Source of the DNA: a virus
Virus record (IMG/VR): IMGVR_UViG_3300020419_000090
Location: 1-21,958 of that record
Reading direction: 5' to 3' (one strand)
DNA length: 21,958 bases
Part shown: piece by piece, positions 1 through 7,129 of the stretch
Position numbering within the stretch: position 1 is the first letter of the stretch
How the letters are laid out: every line of letters starts with the position of its first letter
Translations under genes and position numbers: made by a program
Notes under the pieces: model-generated
What the model saw: only the letters and a program-made list of their open reading frames with translations
Databases searched by the model: none
Told to the model about the DNA's origin: nothing

Positions 1-2
1 TG

Positions 3-140
3 GAACGGGCTGGGAGAGTATCTAAGGGAGACGGAAAAGAAGTCGACCACAAAGACTTCAACCCGGAGAACAACAGCTCTTCGAATCTTCGGGTAGTTAA
101 AAGAAAAACTAACCGCGAGAAACAACCCAAACGAAGCTAA
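3..140 (+). CDS. HNH endonuclease, C-terminal part (5' end outside window)
   Basis: The open frame enters from the left edge and ends with TAA at 138-140, giving 45 visible residues. They contain the signature GKEVDHKDFNPENNSSSNLR followed by VVKRKTNRE. This is the core of small phage HNH nucleases: a His in a V-D/H-H-K-D context, then N-N and S-N-L-R-V-V. The first catalytic His and the Asn-rich loop are present. The N-terminal half lies outside the window, so full length and integrity cannot be judged. The next gene starts 9 nt downstream on the same strand. Family assignment comes from the motif only. Confidence 0.6.
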   Translation, partial: ERAGRVSKGDGKEVDHKDFNPENNSSSNLRVVKRKTNREKQPKRS

Positions 141-149
141 ACTAAAACC

Positions 150-659
150 ATGGAACAACCTAATTTTTTACAGCGACCCGGTGGTCTTGGACCTATGCCC
201 GGTCTCAAACCGTTAGGTATGCCGATGTCAAAACCTTCGGCTTATATGAACGATGACATCAGTATTACTGCCCGTCGGCAAGCTTATTCCGACGATGTCA
301 ACCGAGTCTTCGCTCAATACAATATCGATCACGGAACTTACAGCCGTTCACCTGTAAATCCTCTTCCTTACGCTGAAGGCAATATTACTAAATCAGCTCA
401 ACCGACTGGTCCCGCAGGTTATAACCACAGGGAAATGCCTCTGCCCGAAAGAGCTGTGGACATTCCGAAAGAGCAATATATCGCTGAGACGTCACTTGCT
501 CAGAATCCCACCATGCGTGGGAGCGTACAAGCTCTTACAATTCTTCCTCAGCAAAACTTCCTGAATACTCAAGATCCTAATCAAATGATGTATACGCAGG
601 ACTACCGGGGTGCTGATGACATTTCCTTACAGGAACAAATTATGGGAGGTAAGAAATGA
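150..659 (+). CDS. hypothetical protein, Pro/Gln/Met-rich
   Basis: The product is 169 residues and not recognised. The N-terminus is rich in Gly, Pro and Met (LGPMPGLKPLGMPMSKP), and the middle and C-terminal parts are rich in Gln, Asn and Tyr. There is no signal peptide, membrane segment or enzyme motif. This low-complexity, disordered-looking composition is common in phage virion-associated or scaffold-like proteins, but that is only a guess. The start is the first ATG after the preceding stop and has no clear Shine-Dalgarno site. The stop overlaps the next ATG (ATGA at 656-659), so the two genes are probably translationally coupled. Confidence 0.7.
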   Translation: MEQPNFLQRPGGLGPMPGLKPLGMPMSKPSAYMNDDISITARRQAYSDDVNRVFAQYNIDHGTYSRSPVNPLPYAEGNITKSAQPTGPAGYNHREMPLPERAVDIPKEQYIAETSLAQNPTMRGSVQALTILPQQNFLNTQDPNQMMYTQDYRGADDISLQEQIMGGKK

Positions 660-802
660 TGATGCGGAGCGAGCAAATGGGTCCTACTCGCATGGCTGGT
701 ATGGCACTAGGTATGCGTCCTGCGGACATGGTGCGTGCTGTGAGTAATCCTTCAGAGCTAACTGCACGCCTGCGTTATCAACAGACATTCCCAAGAAGTT
801 GA
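656..802 (+). CDS. small Met/Arg-rich hypothetical protein (48 aa)
   Basis: A short frame opens with three consecutive ATG codons, and the first overlaps the upstream TGA. A strong ribosome-binding site, GGGAGG at 644-649, lies 6 nt before the first ATG, which is unusual here because most genes lack one. The 48-residue product has an N-terminal stretch with spaced Met and Gly residues (MAGMALGM, RPADMVRA) and a basic C-terminus. The Gly/Met-rich style resembles the preceding protein, so the two may act together. Function unknown. No domain is visible. Confidence 0.6.
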   Translation: MMMRSEQMGPTRMAGMALGMRPADMVRAVSNPSELTARLRYQQTFPRS

Positions 803-813
803 GGTAGTGTTAC

Positions 814-829
814 CCGAGATCGATCTCGG
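814..829. promoter_or_regulatory. 16-bp perfect palindrome upstream of thyX
   Basis: CCGAGATCGATCTCGG is its own reverse complement and ends 2 nt before the thyX ATG at 832. It lies between the stop at 802 and thyX. No T-run follows it, so it is not a standard terminator. It could be a protein-binding operator, or an RNA hairpin covering the thyX initiation region, which has no separate Shine-Dalgarno site. Confidence 0.5.
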
Positions 830-831
830 AA

Positions 832-1527
832 ATGCATACCGCAAAGCTTGATTGGATTACTCCTGAAGCCGAGAAAGTAATCGCTCGTCACGCTCGTGTG
901 TCGACGTCAAATCCTGATAGAGAAGAGTACGCACGACTACTCTCTTATTGCATCAAGCACGGTCATTGGTCGATCCTGGAGCAGGCCAATGTCAGTTTTG
1001 AAATTATCACCTCCAGGGCGATTTCGGCTCAGCTGATCCGCCATAAATCCCTGTGCTTTCAGGAACTGTCTCAACGTTATACAAATCCTTTCGAGACGCT
1101 GCCGGACGGCATTCACGATCGACCTCAAGAGTTTTCAATTCGCAAGCAAGCTGATAAAAATAGGCAGTCGAGTACAGAAAACATTGATCCAGGGCTGTTG
1201 GCTTCTTTTAGGGATCGCATTTACAAATTCGATGCTGAGGCGTATGCGCTCTATAGCGACATGCTAGAAGCAGGAGTGGCGAGGGAGTGTGCAAGAAACA
1301 TTCTTCCTATGTACACGCCCACAAGACTCCATGCAAACGGCACAGTGCGATCATGGGCGCATTATGTGGGGCTGAGAGCTAAAGAAGATACTCAGCTGGA
1401 GCACCAACTAATCGCTCGTCAGATTGCCATGATTCTTGGCCTTGAGCTACCTACTGTTGTCAAAGCCCTTGTGGAGACCGACGATCACTCACTCGACGGT
1501 TGGCGATTTTTGTCAGACATATCTTGA
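832..1527 (+). CDS. thyX: flavin-dependent thymidylate synthase ThyX
   Basis: ThyX converts dUMP to dTMP using methylene-tetrahydrofolate, FAD and NADPH, supplying thymidine for phage DNA synthesis. The 231-residue length fits the family. The N-terminus has the usual ITPEAEKVIARHARVS pattern, followed by a LLSYCIKHGHWSILEQAN segment. The signature region is RHKSLCFQELSQRY (residues 70-83), the ThyX RHRx7S motif with Lys in place of the third-position Arg. A C-terminal block, GTVRSWAHYVGLRAKEDTQ, matches the dUMP-binding region. A stop codon at 805-807 excludes an upstream in-frame start, which fixes ATG 832. The 3' end overlaps a convergent - strand gene by 43 nt. Overall it resembles cyanophage ThyX proteins. 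Confidence 0.93.
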   Translation: MHTAKLDWITPEAEKVIARHARVSTSNPDREEYARLLSYCIKHGHWSILEQANVSFEIITSRAISAQLIRHKSLCFQELSQRYTNPFETLPDGIHDRPQEFSIRKQADKNRQSSTENIDPGLLASFRDRIYKFDAEAYALYSDMLEAGVARECARNILPMYTPTRLHANGTVRSWAHYVGLRAKEDTQLEHQLIARQIAMILGLELPTVVKALVETDDHSLDGWRFLSDIS

Positions 1528-1682
1528 TCCTCTTCGACCCAGTATCCGATGGTCGTTTCTTGTTCGATAAAACCCATCAAATTGGCGAGAGCTTCGTCCA
1601 GAAGTTTTTGATCTTCTTCTGAAAGTTTCTCTACGATCTCGTCGACTTCACTATCGACATGATCTTTTGACTCTTCAGACAT
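1485..1682 (-). CDS. small acidic hypothetical protein (65 aa)
   Basis: The product is very acidic and probably helical, with EIVEKLSEEDQKLLDEALAN in the centre. No family is recognised. The frame stays open to 1802, but AGGAG (complement of 1690-1694) lies 7 nt before the ATG at 1682 and decides the start. A second ATG at 1685 is only 4 nt from the site. It overlaps the end of the preceding gene (TGA at 1675-1677), as expected for coupled translation. Its last 43 nt lie antisense to the end of thyX, so the two transcription units converge and overlap in coding sequence. Confidence 0.6.
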   Translation of the reverse strand: MSEESKDHVDSEVDEIVEKLSEEDQKLLDEALANLMGFIEQETTIGYWVEEDQDMSDKNRQPSSE

Positions 1683-1866
1683 CATCAAACTCCTGGAGGT
1701 ACGTTTGGCGAGCTTCTTCGTTAATTCTTTTGCGAAGATAAGCAATTTTATCGTCGACGAGATGGGCGCTTGAGACATATGTAGCGCATGTGAATCCATC
1801 ACGTTTAAGTTCTACTCTTATCAGCTCAGGGCCTTGTGTGTCGATAGAGATTTTCTCTTCACTCAC
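1675..1866 (-). CDS. small hypothetical protein (63 aa)
   Basis: Not recognised. The preferred start is GTG at 1866, which overlaps the upstream stop in a GTGA arrangement. A TTG at 1881 is an alternative inside the preceding gene. The product has a beta-like N-terminal half (GPELIRVELKRDGFTCATYV) and a basic helical C-terminal half with KIAYLRKRINEEARQTYLQE. It lies in a chain of overlapping genes downstream of the primase-helicase, so it is probably co-transcribed with it. No catalytic motif is visible. Confidence 0.6.
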   Translation of the reverse strand: MSEEKISIDTQGPELIRVELKRDGFTCATYVSSAHLVDDKIAYLRKRINEEARQTYLQEFDDV

Positions 1867-2414
1867 GTCGGGTCTTTCCAAGGGTTTTCGGGAGCTGGTG
1901 CTGTTTGTCGAGGCGCTGTTACCTGGGCTAACTGAGCCGCACGAATAATCTGACGATGCTGCTCGAGTTCTTGAGAAAGGGCTGCGGTCTGTTGTTTGGC
2001 CCAGTTTTGAGCGTTGTTAGTAAGTTCGTCTAACACGCTTGAGCTGTGTGGGAAATTAAAAGTTGTTCCTACTCCTTTGTTGTTATTTATTTTAGTTGCG
2101 CCAGTAGTTTCAGCTAGTGCAGAAAGAAAGCCGTGCGCCTGATCGATGCTGACATTTGCGATGAAAGAAAGTTCAACGGGATCAACTAAACCACGATTTT
2201 TTTCGTATAAAGCACTGAAAGCCCCGCTGACTCGATGAGCAATATCTGAACCTTCACGAGAGCGTAAAGCCTTCTTGTCAGCAATAGACACACCAGCTAA
2301 AACCCCTCCCATAAAAGTGAGAGGGGCACCAACAAACTGAGGAGCTGTGATCGCCGTGGCGACAGCAGCAGCGCCACCGAAAAAGATAGTCAGAGGAAAG
2401 AACTTAAGTGCCAT
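1863..2414 (-). CDS. membrane-anchored hypothetical protein with possible winged-helix region
   Basis: The ATG at 2414 overlaps the end of the primase-helicase gene by 11 nt. The longer open frame to 2498 is just out-of-phase reading of that gene. The 183-residue product begins with two hydrophobic segments (about residues 5-24 and 27-45) with small-residue-rich sequence, typical of a membrane hairpin. The soluble part follows. Residues 75-122 (DPVELSFIANVSIDQAHGFL, then a Gly/Asn turn and a beta-like TTFNF) have the look of a helix-turn-helix with a wing. Residues 127-160 are helical and Gln-rich. The C-terminus is Pro-rich. Function unknown. Membrane location is inferred from hydrophobicity alone. 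Confidence 0.65.
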   Translation of the reverse strand: MALKFFPLTIFFGGAAAVATAITAPQFVGAPLTFMGGVLAGVSIADKKALRSREGSDIAHRVSGAFSALYEKNRGLVDPVELSFIANVSIDQAHGFLSALAETTGATKINNNKGVGTTFNFPHSSSVLDELTNNAQNWAKQQTAALSQELEQHRQIIRAAQLAQVTAPRQTAPAPENPWKDPT

Positions 2415-5172
2415 CGTGCTTTTGAAAAGATGATTCCCATTTAGAAAAGTCAGGCTCCTGAGCGAACTCCACTGGGTTCGGAAGCCGTGTATCACCATGA
2501 GAGGCGCGATCAGATGTTAGATCAAAAGGTTTCAGACGCAAACCTTTGATCGCAGGCATGCCTGATTTTGTTGTTGCTTTGCAATGAGGTAACTTCAAGA
2601 TATTGCACAGAGTCTCTAATGTTCTTTCTACAAAGCGAGGTTTAGCAGCAGGTTTGTACCCGCAAGCTTTGCAGAAGTTGGCGTAACTCGCGTACAGCTC
2701 GGCATATGCGTTTTTGACGAACATACCTTTTTCTGACTCATCCGTGCTTGGGCGAGCGGCACCCCGACCAACATGCGTGGACGTGTTCGGCGCATAAAGA
2801 CAGCACTCTCCCATCCAAGCGACGTATTGGTTGTTGAAGACCAAAGCATCGATGTTGGTTTGAGCGAGCGAGGGAGCGTGTTTTACAGGGTTGGCGAGAA
2901 CGTCCCGCATCTCGGCAAAAGGCATTGATAAGGCCCAGGAAACAATGCCTGGGAGTTCTTCAACGAAGTCACCTTCGAGCCTGTCGTCGTAGACATCTAG
3001 TAGCTGTCGACGCTGGCTAGGAGGTACAACTTTGTCCATAACGATTGTCAAACGCCGACGTTCGAGACCGCTGGTGGAGTCGTTGGAGCTGATGTGTTCG
3101 TTACTTGCGATGCACACCAAACACTCAGGTTTAAAACTAATAATCTCTTTACCGTATTTACGTTCTGCGCGAAGCGTGTCTGACGCTGAGGTCAGTTTTT
3201 TCAGAACGTCCATGCGTTTGTTGTAGTTTGATTCGTCTGTGAGGAGCAACAGACGCTTACCAATCAGGTTGTAGGTTTCAAATTTGTTTTGTTCGATAAG
3301 CTCCAGGCTGGAGGTGTGGGTGCTGTTGAAGCCAGCAAGCGCAATCATGAGCTGCTGCATCGTCGACTTACCGGTTCCACCTGGGCCAACTAAGTGCAGG
3401 AATCGTTCGCCAGAGGTGTAACCAGTTAAAAGGGCTCTGGAGAAAGCTTGAATGAGTTTTGCTTGACCCTTACGAAGGGAGTCGTCCATCCAAGTTAGAA
3501 ACTTTGGACACTTGCGATCTTGATCCCACTCGTAAAGGAGACGAGACCGAAAGTAAAGCTCTTTGTTTTTTCCTGGTTCAAACTCAAAACTGTCGCTGTC
3601 GAGTGCACCATTGGCAAAAGGGATGTGCTTTCTGCCCATGCTGAAAATGCTTGTCCGACCACCGTCAAGAGACTTAAGCATCTTTGCCTGGAGCATCGCG
3701 TACACACTGTTGACAGTAGAAGCTGCGTATTTCGGTAAGACCCCAGCTGACACAAAAGTGTCTAATGCATTAACTATGCGCCTTTTGACGTGCATTTCGT
3801 CTTGCACATACCAGATACCTGTGTCCTCGTCGTAGGTATAAAAGTTGTCGTGGGTGCTGTCGTACAAATAATTATCGCCTTGATTTGTGGCGATTATCTC
3901 GGCTACGTCGTTTTCTGCAAAGGCTCTTTTTTGTTCAGCTGCGTTTTGCAGATTTACTAGTTGTGCAGGCGTCTCTGGGACAGCGGTTTCTTTGTTTGTC
4001 ATTGTTGTTTTTGTTGATGTTGTTGTAGGTTCTTCCGAAGATTTTTCATCGAGAGAGAAATCATCGAAAGTCAAAATAGAATCGAAAGCTTTAGCTCTGG
4101 CTTGCTTGACTGATTCTTCGATGTCGTTAGGGACGACATCTTTGAAAGTGTCGATGTCGACGGATTTGAGCCGTTTCCAGGCTGCAATATCGTCATGCTC
4201 CGATGCCATAACGATAGCTGGTCTGATCGTCTCAACATCTCGGATGCTTTCAACGATGCGAGTAAATTTGCCGTCTACCTCCGCTGGGTACGCATAGACA
4301 GCATAGAACGCACGGTGTGCTATTGTCAAGGGTGAGATTCGACTCGCGATTCCGTTTTCCCTAAGCCAGTTAGTCCAGCCGAGGATTTCTTTTACAGCCC
4401 TTGTCACAGCGAGACTTCTGTCGTCTACCGGCTTTCCTTCAAGGATGTCTGAAACAGACCTTGCCAAAAGCTTTTCAAAATCTATGCCGTCCTCTTCAAT
4501 AGTTATATCTTCAAGCGCTTCGGTGACATCGAACCGATCACCTTTCTCTTCTTTAGGAAGTGAATGAAAAACTTTGAGCGCCTCGTCAATTTTTTCTGAC
4601 GGTATAAATTTATCTGTAATTGTTAGTATCCCTTCTACTGACTTCGAACCGTAGAAAAGGTTCGGAACCTGCGTGGCGCGGATGTCTGACCCAGGAATAT
4701 CTTTAGATATTGCCCTAGTAAACCACTGATAAAAATCACCGTCGATGACTGGTTTTTCTAAGCCAAAAACTAACCTAAACCGAGGCCAAGATTCTGAAGT
4801 TGAAGGTGAGTCGTAAGCAAGAGAAAGATATTTTTTACATATATCGAGTTCTTGAGCTTGCTCCCAAGTGAGCTCTTGTTTTTGAATTTTATTTCCTTCA
4901 GCGTCTTTTCCGTCGGCTTGATTATCGATGTCGATAATTATCAAGCCAGCATGGACGATTCCAGTATTGTCTTTGACGCGCTTGCCTTCGAGCAAATGCC
5001 ACGCGCATAAACCCCTCTGCTGACCTACTTCGTCCGCGATACCGAGGGCGTCAAGTTCTACAGGTTCCCAGTTATTGTTAAAAGATCGAAAGTCACCACC
5101 TGCCTCAATCTTGCCCGTAGCAGCATCTAGTGCACTAACTACTTTGCTGTTTACGGAACAAATGAATTGCAT
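2404..5172 (-). CDS. primase-helicase: AEP-type primase fused to SF3 (D5/P4-like) helicase
   Basis: A 922-residue replication protein. The N-terminal third resembles archaeo-eukaryotic primase or prim-pol domains. GLIIIDIDN (Asp81 and Asp83) is the likely metal-binding pair, followed by the typical YDSPSTSESWPRFRLVFGLE block at about 120-139. A linker rich in Ser, Thr and Glu spans about 365-405. The C-terminal half is a superfamily 3 helicase with Walker A GPGGTGKST (596-604), Walker B LLLLTDES (641-648), the SF3 motif C LVCIASNEH with Asn691, and an arginine cluster GLERRR (702-707). It would unwind the fork and make primers, replacing separate primase and helicase genes. The RecB-like nuclease lies just upstream. 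The start is the only plausible ATG and has no clear Shine-Dalgarno site. Confidence 0.88.
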   Translation of the reverse strand: MQFICSVNSKVVSALDAATGKIEAGGDFRSFNNNWEPVELDALGIADEVGQQRGLCAWHLLEGKRVKDNTGIVHAGLIIIDIDNQADGKDAEGNKIQKQELTWEQAQELDICKKYLSLAYDSPSTSESWPRFRLVFGLEKPVIDGDFYQWFTRAISKDIPGSDIRATQVPNLFYGSKSVEGILTITDKFIPSEKIDEALKVFHSLPKEEKGDRFDVTEALEDITIEEDGIDFEKLLARSVSDILEGKPVDDRSLAVTRAVKEILGWTNWLRENGIASRISPLTIAHRAFYAVYAYPAEVDGKFTRIVESIRDVETIRPAIVMASEHDDIAAWKRLKSVDIDTFKDVVPNDIEESVKQARAKAFDSILTFDDFSLDEKSSEEPTTTSTKTTMTNKETAVPETPAQLVNLQNAAEQKRAFAENDVAEIIATNQGDNYLYDSTHDNFYTYDEDTGIWYVQDEMHVKRRIVNALDTFVSAGVLPKYAASTVNSVYAMLQAKMLKSLDGGRTSIFSMGRKHIPFANGALDSDSFEFEPGKNKELYFRSRLLYEWDQDRKCPKFLTWMDDSLRKGQAKLIQAFSRALLTGYTSGERFLHLVGPGGTGKSTMQQLMIALAGFNSTHTSSLELIEQNKFETYNLIGKRLLLLTDESNYNKRMDVLKKLTSASDTLRAERKYGKEIISFKPECLVCIASNEHISSNDSTSGLERRRLTIVMDKVVPPSQRRQLLDVYDDRLEGDFVEELPGIVSWALSMPFAEMRDVLANPVKHAPSLAQTNIDALVFNNQYVAWMGECCLYAPNTSTHVGRGAARPSTDESEKGMFVKNAYAELYASYANFCKACGYKPAAKPRFVERTLETLCNILKLPHCKATTKSGMPAIKGLRLKPFDLTSDRASHGDTRLPNPVEFAQEPDFSKWESSFQKHDGT

Positions 5173-5237
5173 GACGTGATTTGATGTCTCACCATTCTGC
5201 CTTGGATCTGAGGTTTTAACACCTATCTGACAAAGAT

Positions 5238-6026
5238 TTAAGAGTGACCGGCCTTTGGTCGTACCTCGTTAAAAAATTTGTCGACTAAAGCGAGCCACGC
5301 AAGCTCGTCCTTTTCGACCTCGGATTCACCAAAGGTAAAGACTTGAGTCTGATAGTCATCTATCGGTGTGGACACGATAATCTGCGTTTTACTAATTTTG
5401 ATACCTAAGCAGGCTTCTGCTGCAAGTTTGTAGGCAGCTAATTGTAGTCGTGTTTTCTTGACCTTAAACACTCCTGAAATGAGTGCCTTTTTAGTTTTTT
5501 CGTCGATGTTGGACTTCTTATTAGGAAAACGTGCGCTGTAGGGACCTGCGCTCGTCTTAAAGTCAGCTAGGACAATCTCTGCGTTGTTGTCCATATAAAT
5601 TAAATCACAGCACCCTGCGTATCCGTGTTTTGTATTTTCGTCGTAGTAGAAAATTCTTCCTACACCATCGTCTCCAACGTACTTAGACCAACTTGGTTGA
5701 TTGTAAGGTCGCTCAGACCATAGGACTCTGCCTCCTTCAAGAATCTCGTCCATTCTCTCAGGAACGCCTTTCCAAAAAGGAGCGTATGCCTCTGGAGGCA
5801 CAACCTTCAAGCCACGAATATGATTTTCAGTTGCCTCGTGAATCCACGTTCCTCGAGCTGCTGCTGCGTCAGCTGCACCAGGGTTCATAATGTTCCAGTG
5901 AGCCAGTTTTTGCTGAGTCTTAGCTGACTGAGTGCTACTAAGAATTGAAGTTACAGACGGTAGATAATCAGGTACTCCAGGACACTTGTAGTGCCTCAAA
6001 CCGTTGATAGTTTTACGTGTATCCAT
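5238..6026 (-). CDS. RecB/Cas4-like PD-(D/E)XK exonuclease
   Basis: A 262-residue protein with all core elements of the PDDEXK nuclease fold in the RecB/Cas4 group. Motif I is RGTWIHEATENHI with His63. There is an acidic WSERP segment near 103-107. Motif II is GYAGCCDLIYM with Asp141. Motif III is VLADFKTS with Asp155 and Lys157. Motif IV is RLQLAAYKLAAE with Gln195 and Tyr199. Such single-domain phage nucleases degrade or process DNA ends during recombination, replication or host DNA breakdown. No Cys cluster for an iron-sulphur centre is evident, so it is not a classic Cas4. It lies between a small acidic gene and the primase-helicase, in the replication cluster. Confidence 0.85.
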   Translation of the reverse strand: MDTRKTINGLRHYKCPGVPDYLPSVTSILSSTQSAKTQQKLAHWNIMNPGAADAAAARGTWIHEATENHIRGLKVVPPEAYAPFWKGVPERMDEILEGGRVLWSERPYNQPSWSKYVGDDGVGRIFYYDENTKHGYAGCCDLIYMDNNAEIVLADFKTSAGPYSARFPNKKSNIDEKTKKALISGVFKVKKTRLQLAAYKLAAEACLGIKISKTQIIVSTPIDDYQTQVFTFGESEVEKDELAWLALVDKFFNEVRPKAGHS

Positions 6027-6046
6027 GCTTTTTAATTTATTTAATA

Positions 6047-6358
6047 CTAGAACTGCGCTAGTCCGTTGCCTGCGTCTTTATTGTCACCGTCGCTGTCGTC
6101 TATAAAAAATTCACTTTTTTGATACTCGAAATCTCTATTACGTTGATCTAGCTCACTCAGCAAGCAACGACCCGCTGAAAAAGAGTCGGCAACAAGTTCT
6201 GCAGTTTCATCTGCTTCACGAGGTTGACCAGCGTGGTCTACGCATTCTTGCAGAATTTGATTACTTACCAACAACGCTGCAATAGTATCAAGCTTTTTAT
6301 TTGTTTCTTGTTGTGCTTCAATCCATTGCGTCAGAAGCAGCTGCAGTCGTCCTTTCAT
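6047..6358 (-). CDS. small acidic hypothetical protein (103 aa)
   Basis: Not recognised. The N-terminal half is a long helix (QLLLTQWIEAQQETNKKLDT), suggesting a short coiled coil. The C-terminal half is acidic and probably disordered (DDSDGDNKDAGN). The start overlaps the end of the methyltransferase-like gene by 41 nt, and no better in-frame start was found downstream. It ends 20 nt before the RecB-like nuclease gene, so the two are likely co-transcribed. An acidic tail of this type sometimes marks a protein-interaction partner of replication enzymes, but nothing here proves that. Confidence 0.55.
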   Translation of the reverse strand: MKGRLQLLLTQWIEAQQETNKKLDTIAALLVSNQILQECVDHAGQPREADETAELVADSFSAGRCLLSELDQRNRDFEYQKSEFFIDDSDGDNKDAGNGLAQF

Positions 6359-6890
6359 TTTTTTGTAAAAAGTATTTTGGTCGCTGCCAGCTTACATCGA
6401 AATCAATATTTGTCCCCCTATCTGTTGGCTTCGCTTTGTCGTATACCATCCACGCAGATGTTACTGAGTCTTTTGTTTTACCCTGATCAGCACGAAATAT
6501 TGGCCGAGGATTTAAAACGATAAGATTCGATAAAGGTTTTTCCAGTAAAAACTCAGATCTCGCCCGTGTGGGCTCAAGAAATGTTAAGCGGTCAAGAATA
6601 ATAAGACCGCGATTAGCGAGTTCGAAACCCGGCTCAATAACCCATTGAATATTCTCACGCACACCCTGGGTAATCGCCACGGTCCAATCGAAGTCAGGGA
6701 GATTTCTCCACCAAGAAGTATCGAGGTAGTCGGTATCACTATTAGCTCGGATACAGTCGGAGTGTCCCATCGACTTTAATTGAGCTTCGAGCTGTCCGTC
6801 TGTATCAAGAGGTAGGACAATCCTCCCAGACACGAGGTTTTTTTCCGTAATAGGATTAATAATATTGTCGGGTACTTTATAAAAGCTCAT
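6318..6890 (-). CDS. methyltransferase-like protein lacking the catalytic motifs (probable pseudo-enzyme)
   Basis: The 190-residue product closely follows the C-terminal half of a phage and cyanobacterial DNA adenine-methylase-like family. GLIILDRLTFLEPTRAR (95-111) and then VLNPRP, GKTKDSVTSAWMVYDK (137-152) correspond to the family's LLRLxFLEPTxxR and GKTDSVTxAWxxWD blocks. Two elements are missing. Where the family has the NPP[FY] catalytic motif, this protein reads AITQGVREN (72-80). The Gly-rich SAM-binding motif I expected near residue 25 is replaced by LPLDTDGQLEAQL. The fold therefore seems preserved while catalysis looks lost. The ATG at 6890 shares bases with the divergent nblA-like start. 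Family assignment is from memory of these motifs. Confidence 0.6.
   Translation of the reverse strand: MSFYKVPDNIINPITEKNLVSGRIVLPLDTDGQLEAQLKSMGHSDCIRANSDTDYLDTSWWRNLPDFDWTVAITQGVRENIQWVIEPGFELANRGLIILDRLTFLEPTRARSEFLLEKPLSNLIVLNPRPIFRADQGKTKDSVTSAWMVYDKAKPTDRGTNIDFDVSWQRPKYFLQKNERTTAAASDAMD
6878..6883 (+). promoter_or_regulatory. candidate -10 element for the nblA-like gene
   Basis: TATAAA lies within TTTATAAAA, 5 nt before the + strand ATG at 6889. No convincing -35 hexamer is seen at 16-18 nt upstream. If used, transcription would start at or very near the ATG and give a leaderless mRNA, which fits the absence of a Shine-Dalgarno site. Confidence 0.3.
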
Positions 6891-7122
6891 GGAAAGTGAT
6901 GATCTACTACGGCAGTTACGTGAGTATATGACGATCGAGCAAGAGTTTTATCATCATAGATTTATGTCTCGTGCACGAAAAATTGAAAAGGCAGAGGACT
7001 TTGTAGAGATCTTAGACCTGCTCCACGCAAACTACCTAGTTCAAAAAAGGCTTTTTCAAAATCTTGCAAAGTCTGTTGCAGACTCTGGAGTAGAGCTACC
7101 TCGTTTAAGCGATTTGCTTTAG
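6889..7122 (+). CDS. nblA: NblA-like phycobilisome degradation protein
   Basis: NblA is a small adaptor that binds phycobiliproteins and brings them to the host Clp protease so that the light-harvesting antenna is dismantled. Several cyanophages carry it. This 77-residue protein has the family pattern. MTIEQEF (residues 14-20) matches the [SL][LV]EQ[QE]F opening of NblA. A helix with a conserved aromatic follows (Phe25). A second helix, FVEILDLLHANYLVQKRLFQ (38-57), aligns with the family's FLVELLRQxxVKDNLxK helix. The C-terminal L59-x-K61 fits the pair implicated in phycobiliprotein binding. It has about 12 extra N-terminal and 15 extra C-terminal residues. It is the only + strand gene between 1.5 and 20 kb, so it looks like an independently expressed cargo gene. 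Confidence 0.75.
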   Translation: MESDDLLRQLREYMTIEQEFYHHRFMSRARKIEKAEDFVEILDLLHANYLVQKRLFQNLAKSVADSGVELPRLSDLL

Positions 7123-7129
7123 CAATAAA

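Noticed and set aside
2415-2498. Extended N-terminus of the membrane protein gene
   Set aside because: The extra 28 codons lie wholly within the primase-helicase gene and would put a non-hydrophobic leader before the membrane segment. ATG 2414 is simpler.
3887-4297. 136-residue open frame on the + strand
   Set aside because: It is antisense to the primase-helicase. Its Ser/Ala-rich sequence is the expected product of reading the opposite strand.
5184-5199. Short inverted repeat between the RecB-like nuclease and primase-helicase genes as a terminator
   Set aside because: The arms are only 4-5 bp and no T-run follows. It is too weak to support.
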